A stretch of DNA of 64,000 nucleotides from Tipula vernalis (Eukaryota; Arthropoda; Insecta; Diptera; Tipulidae): positions 54,870,333-54,934,332 of the forward strand of contig OY282560.1 of assembly GCA_958295665.1 (NCBI GenBank), written 5' to 3'. Shown piece by piece: positions 11,080 to 23,019 of the stretch. Both the position numbers and the translations under genes were made by a program. The notes under the pieces are model-generated. The model ran no database searches. It had not been told where the DNA came from and saw nothing but the letters and a program-made list of their open reading frames with translations. Each line of letters opens with the position of its first letter. Position 1 is the stretch's first letter.

Positions 11080-11552
11080 ATTCAATGCAAGGTTACGGCG
11101 AAACTAAGTATCTACTGACCAATTAAATAAATGCCGCATTGTATCACAGCAAATTTGTAAAAAGGTCAAAAGCCGCTTCAAGCTTGGCCTCAGGCGACTT
11201 CACGGGTTTAGGGAATTGATGGAAATGTTAGTACGACCTTTTAGTCGGTATATTGATTTATTAGAATGAGATGAATAATAAATAAATAAAGTTGAATTTT
11301 GTATGGAACTCTGTTTATGAGTTGTTAATGCTTGACGAATGAGAATTGTTTTGAGAAATTGAATTTGGATTCCTCTGACTATGAGATGAGAAATTAAATT
11401 TGGGGTGCTCTGACTATGAGATAATGGATAGAGAATGAATGGACTTTGGACAATTTAGTTGAGACGACTCACAGCAAGAGCCGCAGTCGTAACGTTAAGG
11501 TATAAGTTGCAATAATTTTTCTGTCTGAGTTTATAAATTTCAGGGAAACAAT

Positions 11553-12589
11553 ATGGACTCCGAGGACAAATCGAATCCTCAATCGGAGGATTACGAAATG
11601 ATTGAAGATGATATTGACCTAGGTTGTGGGCAATTGAATCAAGAACAATTGTATAGCGTTAGGGAACAGCATATTGAGTCGTTGGAACATTTCTTTACGG
11701 AAATTTCAGATAGTGAAACCTTTGAGGTATTGTCAGGTTACGGGTACGAAAGGAGAGATTAAGGCGACATTTCGAGTTGTTCGAAAAAATGGATATTGAG
11801 AATCGATTTATGTCAGCCTTGGGTAGGATAAAGGATAGATTATATGCGCTGAGTAGTAAGGAGCCAAGTTGTAGCGCGTCGGTCTTGATTGAGCCCGATG
11901 GCCGATTGCCGACTGTGATCATGGTAGAAACAAGCAGGCCTCCGCAACTTGTAAGGTTTAATGGCACCCCTGCCGACTGGCCGGCATTTCGGGATTTGTT
12001 TATGGCTGAAGTTCATAGTAAGGACTATGACCCAGTTACGAAATTGCTTTATTTGCAGCAGGCCTGTGTGGGAAAGGCTGCTGTGCCTTGGAATCCATGG
12101 CAACCTTCTCGTGATAGTTATAAGGCAGCATGGGATATTTTGGTTAGTTCATACGATGATAATTACCATGTCATTCATGGAATACTACGGAGAATGTATA
12201 CTGTGAAGAAGCAAGATCGAGAAAGTCACGAGTCATTTCGGACAATGTTGGATTCATTGAATAGCGGGATACTTCAACTAGAGACTATCGCGTCTCCCAG
12301 TCAGCTATGGGATCAAATTTGGATTCACTATGCAAAACAACGCTTGCCTAAGTACACATTGGATGGGTGGGAACAGCAGCGTAATCACGATGCTGCAGAT
12401 TGTTTACCCACGCTTAAACATATTAAGCAGTTTTTGGATGTCAAATTAAAAGGCCGACGTGAATTTGAGGAGAACGACACGATCAGTCACAAGGAACAAC
12501 CTAGTAGTTATGAAACCAGAAATGAGAGGAGTAATCATCAGGGCAATCGCTATAAACCTTATAACAGATTCGACAGGGTTAATACATAA
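11553..12589 (+). pseudogene. gag: BEL/Pao gag (DUF1759-type)
   Basis: Structural protein of the element. The first segment (11553-11762) is acidic; a one-base frameshift near 11755 joins it to the frame that ends at 12589. The second segment contains the DUF1759 signature: RFNGTPADWPAFRDLF, then LLYLQQACVGKAA, AWDILVSSYDD and LWDQIWIHYAKQRLP. Its C-terminus is basic. Cysteine-rich sequence follows in broken frames at about 12690-12900 (GCTSKHEISGC, then HHFRLC), matching the zinc-binding region that normally separates gag from protease in this group. Confidence 0.8.
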
Positions 12590-12999
12590 ACAAATCAACA
12601 TTCAATAAAGATGGCTATAATAGCCAAGCCCGTCAAGTGGTAAAAGAACCACGGCGAAAGATTGAACCGGTACGCTATATGATGCAGGGTTGTACGTCTA
12701 AACACGAAATTAGTGGATGCGACCTATTCAAGAGAATGAATTTGAAAGATTGTTGGGCATTCATTTATGAAAAGAAATTGTGCAAGTGCTCTTTGAGATA
12801 GGTCTTGCAGCAGCAAGATGTGTGCAAGATGGATGCACTAATTGTTCAGATGCTCCCATAAAACACCATTTTAGACTATGCTATAAAGCAACACATAACA
12901 GTAAAATAGAGGATCCTGTGGGGGGAGAACATAAACAAATAAAATAATAGCAACGAACACGATTGAAGGCCTCGGAACAACAGATTCAGTCAGTATATG

Positions 13000-14710
13000 A
13001 CATGGTGGAGCTGCCACCGCGGGCTTTCGACTAAAAATTGGTGGTCAGTTTTCACGAGTAATAGGAATCATATGTGATTCTGGTCCACAGACAAACGTGA
13101 TTGCTAATTCTATTGTGAAGGAATATAAATTGGTTAAATCGGCAGCCACAACCGGCATCAAGGGTATTGATGGAAAATTAGTGAGAACTAAAGGGGAGGT
13201 ACAGTTGGAATTGTGGCACAACCAGTTAGATAAATTAGTAATAAGAGCAAAGTTTGTAGTGCTATCGGATTCGTTTCCCGATCACCCTCAGAGATCGTTT
13301 AGGCTTTTGAGATTTGAGGATATCACGAGCAAATATTTGGCTGATCCGCTATATTTTAAGCAAGGTTGTATAGTGGGTGTATTGGCGAAACATGTAAAAG
13401 AAGGTATATCACGAAATTCAGTTGGGTTGTTAGCCCAGAATACATCATTTGGATAAATAATTTCGGGCGAAGGGTTGTTACCTGAACCAGAAGGTAAGTT
13501 GTATACGGTAGGCTTAGTAGTAAAAGGTGAATTGCGAGCGCTGATCCAGAGATTTTGGGAAATTGATGAGATGTACGAGAATGTATAAGAAGAAGTACAT
13601 TGAATTCAAGGCGGAGTACGAAGAATTAGGTCAAATGAGAAAAGCCACGACCCTAAATCCGATGGAGCTGCATTATTAACTATCACACCGTGCCGTTTCA
13701 TGGTGCCCGGGAAATGTCAAATGCTTCCCAGGTAATTCAAAATGATTTTTACATAGACGACATGTTAACGTCAGTTGATTCAGAGGCCAAGGCATTCTTC
13801 AAAGGTGGTTTAGAATTGGCCAAGTGGAGATCAAATTATTTAAAGATTATGGAGGGTGAAATGAGAGCAAAAGTTGTAGAATTGCAAAGCGGTACCAGCA
13901 TACTAGGCGTGTTTTGGGACTTTGTAAGGGATGAATTTCAGTTTCGGGTACACGATCGTGACCAACCCGAAGTTATCAGTAAACGATTTATTACCAGTGA
14001 AGCAGCAAGAATATTTGATCCTCAAGGATGGGTATCTCCAATTACTATCAGGGTAAAGTTGTTTATTTAGGAATTGTGACGTCAGGGCAGTGATTGGGAT
14101 GAACCATTGTTGTTGAGAGATTATTACAAGGAATTAATATTGATTAACGAATTAACCAAGATGGTTGAAGATATCCGAGAATAAGAAGATTCAGGTTCAC
14201 ATTTTTTGCTGATGCATCAAATAAAGCGTATGGTGCCGCTGTTTGAGGGACGAGTATGTCTTGAAGGCAAGTGGAGTGCAAAGTTGTTATGTGCCAGGAG
14301 TAGGGTTGCCCCTATAAAATTAGTATACCTAGACTGGAACTATGTGCAGTTGAGCTCAGTTGTAAATTGATTCCAATATTAGGGAAATAGTATTGCATTG
14401 GTTGAAAAAACCGATTAATGAATTAAAACCATTTGTAGCTAACCGAGTTAGTAGCATCCTGAGAGGTACAACTTTGGAGCAGTTTCGGTATATTGAGTCT
14501 GGTCATAATCCAGCAGATTTGATATCTCGTGGAGTAAGGGCCGAAAATCTGCTGAGTAATAAAATGTGGTGGGAAGGTCCAGATTTGTTAAAGAAGAGTA
14601 TTGAGGATTGGCCTGTATGGGATCCAAAATTGTCCAATAAGGGAATTGTTTCCCAAATTAAAGCGGAGTGTAAGGAACCACCTGTGAAGTTTAATAACGT
14701 TATGTTATAA
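13000..14710 (+). pseudogene. pol: BEL/Pao protease, reverse transcriptase and RNase H remnants
   Basis: Protease: the frame around 13060-13456 has the aspartic motif ICDSGPQTN. RT: the frame 13690-14070 has NDFYIDDMLTSVDS, the catalytic YIDD box of Pao-type RT, then a thumb-like stretch (DPQGWVSPITI). Just upstream, EYEELGQM and an LSHRAV sequence (normally LPHHAV) show that roughly 180 residues of fingers and palm are missing between about 13680 and 13730. RNase H: FFADAS and IPRLELCAVE appear at about 14205-14360, then HWLKKP to WWEGPDLL at 14393-14600, with further material lost. Multiple stops occur. Confidence 0.7.
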
Positions 14711-15224
14711 CTTTAGTAGCGAAAAATAAACAAGAAATTGACTTAATGGGAAAAATATCGTCATACGAATCTGTGTGTCGTATTACGGCATATGTGCTTC
14801 GTTTTTGTAAACTGTGTTTTGAGCCCGTTAGGAGACGGAGAGTTAATAATAGTGGTAAAAACGCGGATAGCCTATTGGACCGTCATGGGCTTCCATAAAC
14901 AAGAAAGAGTTATGTGATAATTGTTGAGATAGGAGGTGTGAAGGTAATTGTTCCAGGATTCTCAATCAGTGAAATTGATTGTTTCACAAAATCAATCATT
15001 TCCGGCAGAATACAAGGCGGTACTTCAGAGTAAAGGGTTGTCAAGATCCAGTCGACTTTGGATGTTGACACCGTAGATGGACAAAGGAAAATTATTAGGA
15101 ATAAGAGGAAGGTTAGACAAGGTGGAATTGCCATTGAATTAGCGGAGACCAATAATTTTGGATCATAAAAGTATGTTGGCCCAGAAGATAGCAGAGAAAG
15201 TTGTTGCCGATATCGAAGGGAAAC

Positions 15225-16140
15225 CGCTTAACGGCTAATGGCAGATTTTCCAGAGTATCGAATAAACCCTGCACCAGCATTTTTTCATTGTGGCGTTAAT
15301 TACGCTGGCCCAATACAGTTAAAGCAATGTCGCAACGTAAACGTGAAGGGTTACATTGCAGTGTTCGTTTGTATGGTTTACAAAGGTGTTCATTTGGAGT
15401 AAGTTGGCGGATTGGATGCCAATTCATTCATTGCCGCGTTGACTCGGTTTGTGAATTTGCGAGCCGGGTCGGTTCATCATATGTATAATGATAATGGAAG
15501 TAATTTCATTGGAGCTGACCGTATTCTTCGTGAAGCGGGCGAGTTATGGAAAGACTCGACCTTGGACTCGACGGTGATGCGTTATCTCCTGGCCCATTCT
15601 ATCCAATGGCACTATAATGCACCAAATGCACAGCCGTCAAATCGGTCAAGCATTATCTGAAAAGGGTAGGCGGAGCGCAGTTGTATACATTTGAGGAGTT
15701 GGCTATGTTGTTGGCGAAGATTGCGGCATATTTGAATTCAAGACCATTGACACCGATAAGTAATGATCCAACAGATTTATCGACATTAACACCGGGTCAT
15801 TTTCTGACTGGCCAACCGATTATTACACCCTATAAAATAATATTAGCGCAGATACCAGTAAACCGGTTGTCTGCTTTTTGAGCAAGATGGTCACAAGAAT
15901 GTATCACGGAGCAGCAACGTTGTAACAAATGGGCGAGTGAAGGGAGATCGTTTAAAATTGGAGATCTGGTTTTTGTTAAAAATGAAATAACACCACCTAG
16001 TCAATGGATGATGGCTAGAATTATTGAAGTATTTTCCGGACAATACGAGAAAGTGAGAAAATGCAAGGTGAGAACAAAGAAGAGTGAATTAGTACATACC
16101 ATCACTCAAATATGTTTGTTGCCAATGAACAATGAGAAGG
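15225..16140 (+). pseudogene. pol: BEL/Pao integrase remnant
   Basis: The core reads VNYAGPIQLK (usually VDYAGP, so the first catalytic Asp appears changed to Asn), then VFVCMVYKGVHLE, then YNDNGSNFIGA with the second Asp. After SIQWHYNAP the segment that should carry the catalytic Glu is lost, and a frameshift near 15630 leads into AVKSVKHYLKR-like sequence. The C-terminal motif LTPGHFLTG (about 15785-15815) is intact. The remaining frame runs toward the polypurine tract. Confidence 0.75.
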
Positions 16141-16262
16141 TAGCCACATCCAATGCTGGTTTTCCTCAGGAATTTTAAAGAAGTTTCCCTGAGGTTTTCC
16201 CAGTATCCTTAGAGCAAATGCTGGATGTTTCTGTGAAGATTTGTACTCGAGCAAATTAGTGC

Positions 16263-16273
16263 AAAGGAGGAAG
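16263..16273 (+). other. Polypurine tract of BEL/Pao element
   Basis: AAAGGAGGAAG sits one base before the TGT that opens the 3' LTR, the place where plus-strand DNA synthesis is primed. Confidence 0.6.
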
Positions 16274-16274
16274 T

Positions 16275-16449
16275 TGTATGGCGCCAAGTTGTAAAAAAAA
16301 TTATTGCTAATTAGCACCATCTATGGAAGAGTGCTGAAAGATGGAAAATATTGTATAAAACATACTCATCCGTGGTTCCAATATTGAACGCATGGATGAG
16401 TGTGAACAAGAGAGATTAGTGCTTTTTATTTCAGTAAAGTACACAAACA
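16275..16449 (+). repeat. 3' LTR of BEL/Pao element
   Basis: 175 bp, TGTATGGCGCC to GTACACAAACA, followed by the CCCTT duplication. It lacks two blocks present in the 5' LTR, so the two LTRs differ in length by 120 bp. Confidence 0.75.
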
Positions 16450-17570
16450 CCCTTAAATATACCAAAACTTACAAGGGCACTCAGAGCAAACCGTGGTGAC
16501 AAGCATCACCTACGTATTAGATAATTTTATGAATTTGAAAGTCGTTCAAACTGCCTTTAACAAAGATATTTTGAATATAAACTGGATTTATAAATTTCCT
16601 ATTTTTTTGTCTTGTACTTTTGATATATAAATAAAAGTCGAAAGTAATTCATCTTATGCGCTATATACATACATTCAATTTAATTAACATATTCGCATTA
16701 AAACTGCAACAACAACAACAACAAATGTAATTTAACGCAATTTTTCTTCACAATTATTACCTGCATTTAATTAAGCGATCGTAACTTCATCCGCACACCA
16801 AAAATAAAAATTTACATGAATAAAGGTTTTGTAATTAAAAGATTATATTCGAAACAAAAATAAATAAATAAATATTAAATACCAAAAAAATATTTAAAAA
16901 ATAAAAATAAAAACGAATTGTGTGTGAGAGGCCTCTGTGAGATCAATTATAATTAAGAAATGTTTAAACCACGCTATTGTGAGTACGACTCTTTATTGTA
17001 GCTTTATGTGCATGTAAAACTACCTTGAGGCAAATAAAACCAATTTATTAAAATATAAAAACAAATAATAAATTTTTTTTTAGTTTTTATTTTAAAAATT
17101 TTAATTTATTGTGTACTCGTCGTATAGCTAATACAAAAGTTTAAGAAATGTAACGAATAATTATTTTAACGCTGGGCTGAAGTGAAGAGTGGTACAATCG
17201 CATGAATCCACAACACGTATACAAAATAAATATTTCTTGTGGCACTCGTTACGCTGTATCAACTACATTAAGATACATTTTCGATAATTTATTATTTAGC
17301 TACTCATATGCAAAACAATTTGTCAAATTACTTAATGATAACTAGGCCACAAGAACCGTTTTCTATAAAATGTTGATAGTATTATGGCTTTCGCCCAATT
17401 GATGTATTGTTTCGGTTACCGATTTATGGTTTATTGAGGTAACCCTTGCAATGTAATGTACTTTGCGAATCGTGAATTTAACCCTCAATCCATGAACCAG
17501 GGTCGTTTTCGTCCTAACCAAAACTGCTTTTTGTAATTTCGAGGCCACATTCGTTGCTCGATATAACATA
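16450..17570. other. AT-rich spacer / possible Gypsy 5' LTR zone
   Basis: There is a short (AAC)n run at about 16706-16724 and no convincing gene. The part immediately before 17571 may be the 5' LTR of the following Gypsy element, because ACATATAA followed by TGGCGCTG at 17565-17580 looks like an LTR end and a TGG-type primer site. I could not find a second LTR to confirm this. Confidence 0.3.
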
Positions 17571-17844
17571 TAATGGCGCTGTAATTTTTTCGCACTCGTG
17601 CGCGGTAAACCAGTAAACAAATAAACGGATAAACCGATAAACCAATAAAACACAAAGGCACTAGTTCACAAAGAAATATTGTGATTAATCTAGTTTAGGG
17701 TTGAAAAATCCCAACTTTCCCAATACAAGAAAGTTAAAACATTTTCTTTCATTAGAAATTAGCGTCTACGTTCAAATTTTAAAAATAGTTAAAGTTTTTG
17801 TGAAGAAATCGAACTGAAGTCATCAAAAATCAAAGGATAAATTT

Positions 17845-19734
17845 ATGAGCGGAGCAAAAGAACCACCGTTCAAGGAAAAATCAACAAAAACAAAGCGTTC
17901 ACCAAGTACAAAGAGACCGAACCCGCGATTACCATCAATAATTCCAGAAGACCGCACTCGTAATCAACGTATTAATAGCAACAGCGACTCTGAAGCACAA
18001 CCAGGCATCAGCAAACAAAAAAAAAACCCAGTAAAATCAAAGTCTGAACAAAATATTAACAAGACTGTAGAGACAGAAGTAGAACAGAAAACCGAGACAG
18101 TATTTGCAAATGAAATAGACCCAGAACGATTAGATAACGAACAACAAGAACTATTACGTAACAAGCAAGAGACGCAAGAGCAAACAGAATTACCTGTACA
18201 GATTGAAGAAGACGCTACGTTTCAAGATAATTTAGAAAAACAAGACAAGGAATGAAAAACCAAAAAACACCAAGAAACGCAGGAACAAATACAAGTACAC
18301 CAACAAATTGGAGAAGTCGAAGACAAAACAGTAAACACACAATTTCCGGTAACAGAACCACCACAAGAAGCAAACATAGTAAACAAGCAAATAGCTGACA
18401 TCAGACAAGTACAATTAGCACAAGCACCAAAACTAAACAACACAGAAAACAGACAAAGCAAGTCAAAAATGGCGAACACAAGGGAGATACAGAAGACAAT
18501 AGCAGATATAGTTCCAGAATTCAGTGGCGAAGGAGGAGAAAGAGTGACAACGGATTTAACTAGATTCCTAGGTTTAGCAGATAGTGCATATGGCACGTTA
18601 ACAACACCCGAGGAAAAGAAAATATTTGGAGAGCTCATTAAATTTAGACTAACTGGCAACGCATATGAAAGGATTGAAAACAGACAAATCGATGATTACA
18701 AAACATTCAGAACAGTACTGAATAACATGTACACAAGGGTAATAGCATTAAGTGAACTGGAAAGAAGGTTCGTAGAAATTAAGCAAGCATACGGAGAATC
18801 GCCTAGAAGTTTCGGACAACGGGTTATAGAAGCATTAGAATGCTATAAAAATGGTTATAAAAGGAAATACAACGTAGCAGAAATAGATAACTCTTATACA
18901 ACACATCTAGGAAATGCAGCAGTACTAACATTCAAAAAAGGATTGAATAACACAATAATTAAGGATAGAATTGCAACAATAAAAGCTAAGGACGTAGACG
19001 AAATAGTGGAACAAACGGAAGATATAGAAAGAATGTTGAAACTAACCAACGAAGAAACAGCACTTAGAGCAACACATGAAGTACCACAACAAAACCATAC
19101 CAATAAAGCAGATCGAAACCAATATCAAGGCAATCCAGTAATTTGTAATTATTGCAATAAACCGAACCACACGTATGATATGTGCAGACAGAGAATCTGG
19201 TCACAAAATAGGCCACAGTTCCAATCAAGTCAGCAGTACAGCACAAATCAATACAACCAGAGATACGCCACAAGCCCAACACAATTAAGAGCACAACCAA
19301 GTAATGTTCCGAGAAACCAACAACAGACAACATTCAGACAACCAGCGTTTCAGAATTACAAAGCCAGCCAGAGCAGCCACGTAACAAATTACCAAAGCAA
19401 CCCTACAGAAATAATCCAGAGATTTAATAACTACAGAAGACCTCCAGACCAGAGATACACTGTGGACAGGCCGCCGAAGTACTGTTCATTTTGCAAAACG
19501 ACAGTAGGGCACACTTTCGAAGAGTGTAGGAGTAAGTTTAGGAGAAATCAAGACTTTGCCCAGAACAATCTCAACAACTATGAACCACGACCACGTACTG
19601 AGAACACTAATTTGGAGGAGAAATTTGCAAACATGCGAATCAACTTAATTGCAGCACAACCACAAAACGATATGCCACAAATGCAGGAACCACAATCGGG
19701 AAACGAGCATGGACTCGCCCCAACACAACAGTAG
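17845..19734 (+). pseudogene. gag: Gypsy gag with two zinc knuckles, one internal stop
   Basis: ATG at 17845. The frame is open to 19734 except for one TGA at 18253-18255; the segment after the stop stays open in the same frame, so a single substitution explains the break. The N-terminal 200 codons are very polar (K, E, Q, T). The capsid-like middle starts around MANTREIQKTIADIVPEF (18469). Zinc knuckles are CNYCNKPNHTYDMC (about 19144-19185) and CSFCKTTVGHTFEEC (about 19483-19527). Pol overlaps the 3' end in the -1 frame. Confidence 0.7.
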
Positions 19735-19772
19735 GCCAAACCCGAGCGGGTCCAATTAATTATATAAGTACA

Positions 19773-21819
19773 TTGACAAAAGAACCTACAAGCAACCAGA
19801 CACGGAATACAGCCATAATCCAAGAAAATACAAGTTATACGGAAACAACGAGCAACCAAATGCAATCAATCAATACGAAAAATTCGAAACAAGCCGTCAC
19901 CAGCCTGACGCAAAACCTAGACATTAAGCAAACACAAGCCGTCACCAGTCTGACGCAAAACTTAGTTAGTAAGCAAACAAAAGCCGTCGCCAACCAGACG
20001 CACAACATTCCAATTATCAAGCAAATTCAATCAAAAATCGTCGCCAGCCCGACACATAACGCAGACACAAGTCAAAAGTATAACTTAATCGAATCACCGG
20101 CTATTCCGATAGACATCAAAACAACAACATCCAATCTAATTGCAACAAAGGCAGATGAAACAAAGACAAACAAATGGCAACAAAACATAAATGTACGCGC
20201 ACAAATCGTAACTACAATTCCCGTCAAAACTCATATTCATACACCCGTTACAATTCTGGCCAACGATAATTCAAATTTCACACAAAACAGCACTACAATA
20301 GTAAATCCAGAAATTAACAAGTCCAGTGACAAAACCCCAGTATATGAGATAGAAAATAATATGGAAAGTACACCCACAGTTCAGGCACACCCAAGGAAAA
20401 AGAATGAGAATTTTCTCTACACTACAACGCACAACCAGGATCAACTATCTGGCAACAACACATTAGAAAATTTATTGTATCCTGAAATAGAAGAAGCAAG
20501 TAACCAACCCATGAATAGAATACCAGTGCAACAAGACAACATCGAATTAGAAAATCCAGTAAATAATTTGGAAGAGGAAATCCCTCAAAACAATCAAGCA
20601 GAAGGAGACAATAAAATAATAATCACAGAGGAGGTCAATCCAAAGAAATTATCAGAGCACAGTATAAAGCTAATTTCACAAAAGAAGTTTTCTCACGATA
20701 CCATCACTCTCAGTATTGGTGCCACAGGTAAAACGTCTGTAGTCTTTCTAATCGACTCTGGAGCATCAGTATCCATCCTGAAACAGAGTAAGATACCAAA
20801 ACCAAAAAAAGTAGCAGAGCAAAACAATACCATTCTAAGTGGGATAGGTGAAGGCAAGATCATATCTCTAGGTAGTATAGAGACTGCAATAAACATTACG
20901 CCATCAATGAAAATAAGACAAGAATTCCAAGTAGTAGAAGACAACTTTCCAATAGAGGAACAAGGCATTTTGGGTCGAGATTTTCTAAACGAAAACAAAG
21001 TGGACATTCTTTACAGCACAGGGCAACTACGCATATACAATAAATTATTAGGTTTTAATAACCAGCCATCATCAATTATAATACCGCCAAGAACGGAACA
21101 ACTGATACAATTAGCCACGTTCGTAGAAAATGAAAACTTATGCCACTCGAAAGAAATTAGAGAAGGAGTTTTTATAGGTAACTGTCTCGTAAGTTCGGGA
21201 AGTAGAGCAAAAATAAGTATAGTAAACTTAAACGACCACGTAGTGGAGGTGAAAGACATACAACCAACATTATCCCTTTTATCCGACTATCATGTACTAA
21301 GAATCAACTCATCTACCCCAGCGGAAAGAACAGATTTAGGAAGGGTTAACACAATCATGGAGCAGGTAATGATGACACTGGATGAGAATCTGAATGACGA
21401 AGAAGTATCATCAGTTCTAAGCATTATACAGGAATTCGGAGACATATTTTACATAAAGGGAGACAAATTATCTAGCGTCCCAGAAGTAAAACACGAAGTT
21501 AACCTTCACTCAGACACGAAACCGATCAATGTAAAGCAATACCGTCTGCCACAATCACTTAAAGAGGAAGTAAACAAACAGGTACAGGAGATGCTAAGCA
21601 ACGAAATCATAACACACAGTATAAGCCCATACAATAGTCCTTTGTTAGTTGTACCAAAAAAACCTGATAAAGACGGGAAGCCCAAATGGCGAGTAGTAGT
21701 GGACTTTAGGAAGCTAAACGAAGCCACTATAGGTGGCGGAATACTCCTCTTACGAGAAGGAAGACAATACGCATTCAACCATAATAACTTTTTTTTATGT
21801 CTTCCCCCAGTAAATAAGT

Positions 21820-21821
<2 letters not shown>
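19773..21821 (+). pseudogene. pol: Gypsy pol, protease and start of RT only
   Basis: The pol frame is -1 relative to gag and is open across the gag stop, fitting ribosomal frameshifting. The N-terminal 300 residues are low in complexity and include three 15-residue repeats. The protease motif is VVFLIDSGASVSIL at about 20740-20780. RT begins with VKQYRLPQSLKEEV and SPYNSPLLVVPKKPDKDGKP, then WRVVVDFRKLNEATIG, and there the family similarity ends. The last 28 codons before the stop at 21821 are unrelated. Confidence 0.75.
19891..20045 (+). repeat. 45 bp tandem repeat inside pol
   Basis: Units start at 19891, 19936 and 19981 with AAGCCGTCRCCA; a fourth, more divergent unit follows at about 20035. 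The period is divisible by three, so the frame is kept and the protein gains 15-residue repeats around AVTSLTQNL. Confidence 0.8.

Positions 21822-21823
<2 letters not shown>

Positions 21824-21857
<34 letters not shown>
21824..21857 (+). repeat. 34-base poly(A) run
   Basis: An unbroken A run directly after AAATAAGTAAGT. It is the only pure A run of this length in the window. Confidence 0.9.
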
Positions 21858-21858
<1 letters not shown>

Positions 21859-23019
21859 AAATTATAATGCGGAAACAAAATAACACCGCATGGATGAGGA
21901 CAGCTCAAGATTAATAACTTTTTCTCTCATGTCAAAAAAAAACACACGCGCATAATTATCGCTGATCGAATATTTTGTCTTTGGTCAAATCAGAAAATGT
22001 TTATGAGTCAAAATCGTTATTTAAAAAAAATAAAATTAGTAATCAAAATTTGGGAAAATAGAACAAAGTTGTTGGTGGAATCAAATAAAAATTACAAAGT
22101 ATTGACAAATAATTTAATTTTCAAATTCAAAAGTGTAAAGTAATCAAAATCAAAAAATAGTATTAAGATTTGTTATTGTAACCAATGATTACAATTAGTA
22201 TATAAGCTAAAAATTTTAAGTAAGTATAGTTCAGTCTTAGTCAGTATCTCAATTTTATTAAACATTCGCTACTACCATTAATAAAGGAAATCATCTAGAA
22301 CCAAGAGCCAAAAACTATTTACTTAATTGTTACATGCAAAAGCATCTGTGGGCAGAAAAGAAAGAAAATCGGTAAGTATCACTGAACAAATGAAAATCAT
22401 CATACTAATATCCGGGCAATATTAACATTGTACACAAGGCTGTAAAACATTAGGGGTTAACTTTCGTAAGGAAAAACGAAAGGGTAAGACCCAAAAAGTG
22501 AGAAATCACACGTGTCTCTGTCACCCTAATGTTCCCTGCAGTATCCGACGAGCTCACTAACATACGTGCTCAAGGCACCGCCAAATTAATCAGACATATC
22601 AACAACCACTAACAAGAGCCCCCACCAGCGGTAAGCTCTGGTTGTTGATTACGGACGAACAGTTTATTCAACAAACAACCTAATTTCTCTGAACGCAAAA
22701 TTTAACCAACTTAGTAATGATTATATCTAATATATAAAACATACAAGCTATATACAATAAAAGATATAACATATAATGTCGATATGTAATTAAAAAAAAT
22801 TTACTGAACAAAAAAACTATTGTTTCTTGAATAAGGATGCCTAGAGATAATCCATGCAAAGACAAAAAGGACCCTGGTTCATTTAAAAAAAAATAAGGTG
22901 CCTAAAATACCTTCATGGGTTGAGGGTTAATTGTTGTAGTGAACCGTCAAAATCAATAAATCAATTAGAAAAATATAAAGGGCTGAAACCACATGAGGTA
23001 ATCAGAACTTCGGTCTTGA
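21858..23019. other. Unassigned; LTR-like promoter region at ~22190-22340
   Basis: No supported gene. TATATAAGC at 22200 is followed about 30 bp later by AGTTCAGTCTTAGTCAGT, arranged like the TATA box and initiator of a Gypsy LTR, and ATTAATAAAGG follows. It could be a solo LTR or LTR fragment, but I find no second copy. Further on are short inverted words (CATTAGGG/CCCTAATG around 22450-22535). Confidence 0.3.

Larger units (their letters stand above)
8615..11552 (+). other. Long (2.9 kb) leader of the BEL/Pao element
   Basis: Between the 5' LTR and gag lie about 2.9 kb, much longer than a usual leader. The first 1.6 kb show no open frame and contain a 56 bp near-perfect tandem pair (9809-9864, 9865-9919; start CACTGTGAGTTGGGTACATA) and shorter repeated words, such as TCTGACTATGAGAT twice in 11375-11425. 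From 10245 open frames appear (listed separately). Confidence 0.5.
8320..16449 (+). mobile_element. BEL/Pao LTR retrotransposon, degraded
   Basis: The 5' LTR at 8320-8614 and 3' LTR at 16275-16449 share long stretches such as TTAGCACCATCTATGGAAGA. They begin TGT and end ACA. The identical pentamer CCCTT precedes the left LTR (8315-8319) and follows the right LTR (16450-16454), matching the usual five-base duplication of BEL/Pao elements. The internal order is long leader, DUF1759-type gag, zinc-finger region, protease, reverse transcriptase, RNase H and integrase. All coding parts are frameshifted or deleted. Confidence 0.85.
17571..21857 (+). mobile_element. Gypsy-type retroelement, truncated in RT, ends in poly(A)
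   Basis: A gag frame (17845-19734) overlaps a pol frame shifted by -1. Pol carries an aspartic protease and the beginning of Gypsy RT, then stops matching at about 21737, just before the region that would hold the catalytic YxDD. About 90 bp later is an uninterrupted run of 34 A (21824-21857). RNase H, integrase and a paired 3' LTR are absent. This could be a deleted element or a LINE-mobilised transcript. Confidence 0.65.

Noticed and set aside
17363..17653. 96-codon open frame on the minus strand
   Set aside because: No domain or homologous pattern; lies in the leader/LTR zone of the Gypsy element with a ATAAACC-type repeat.
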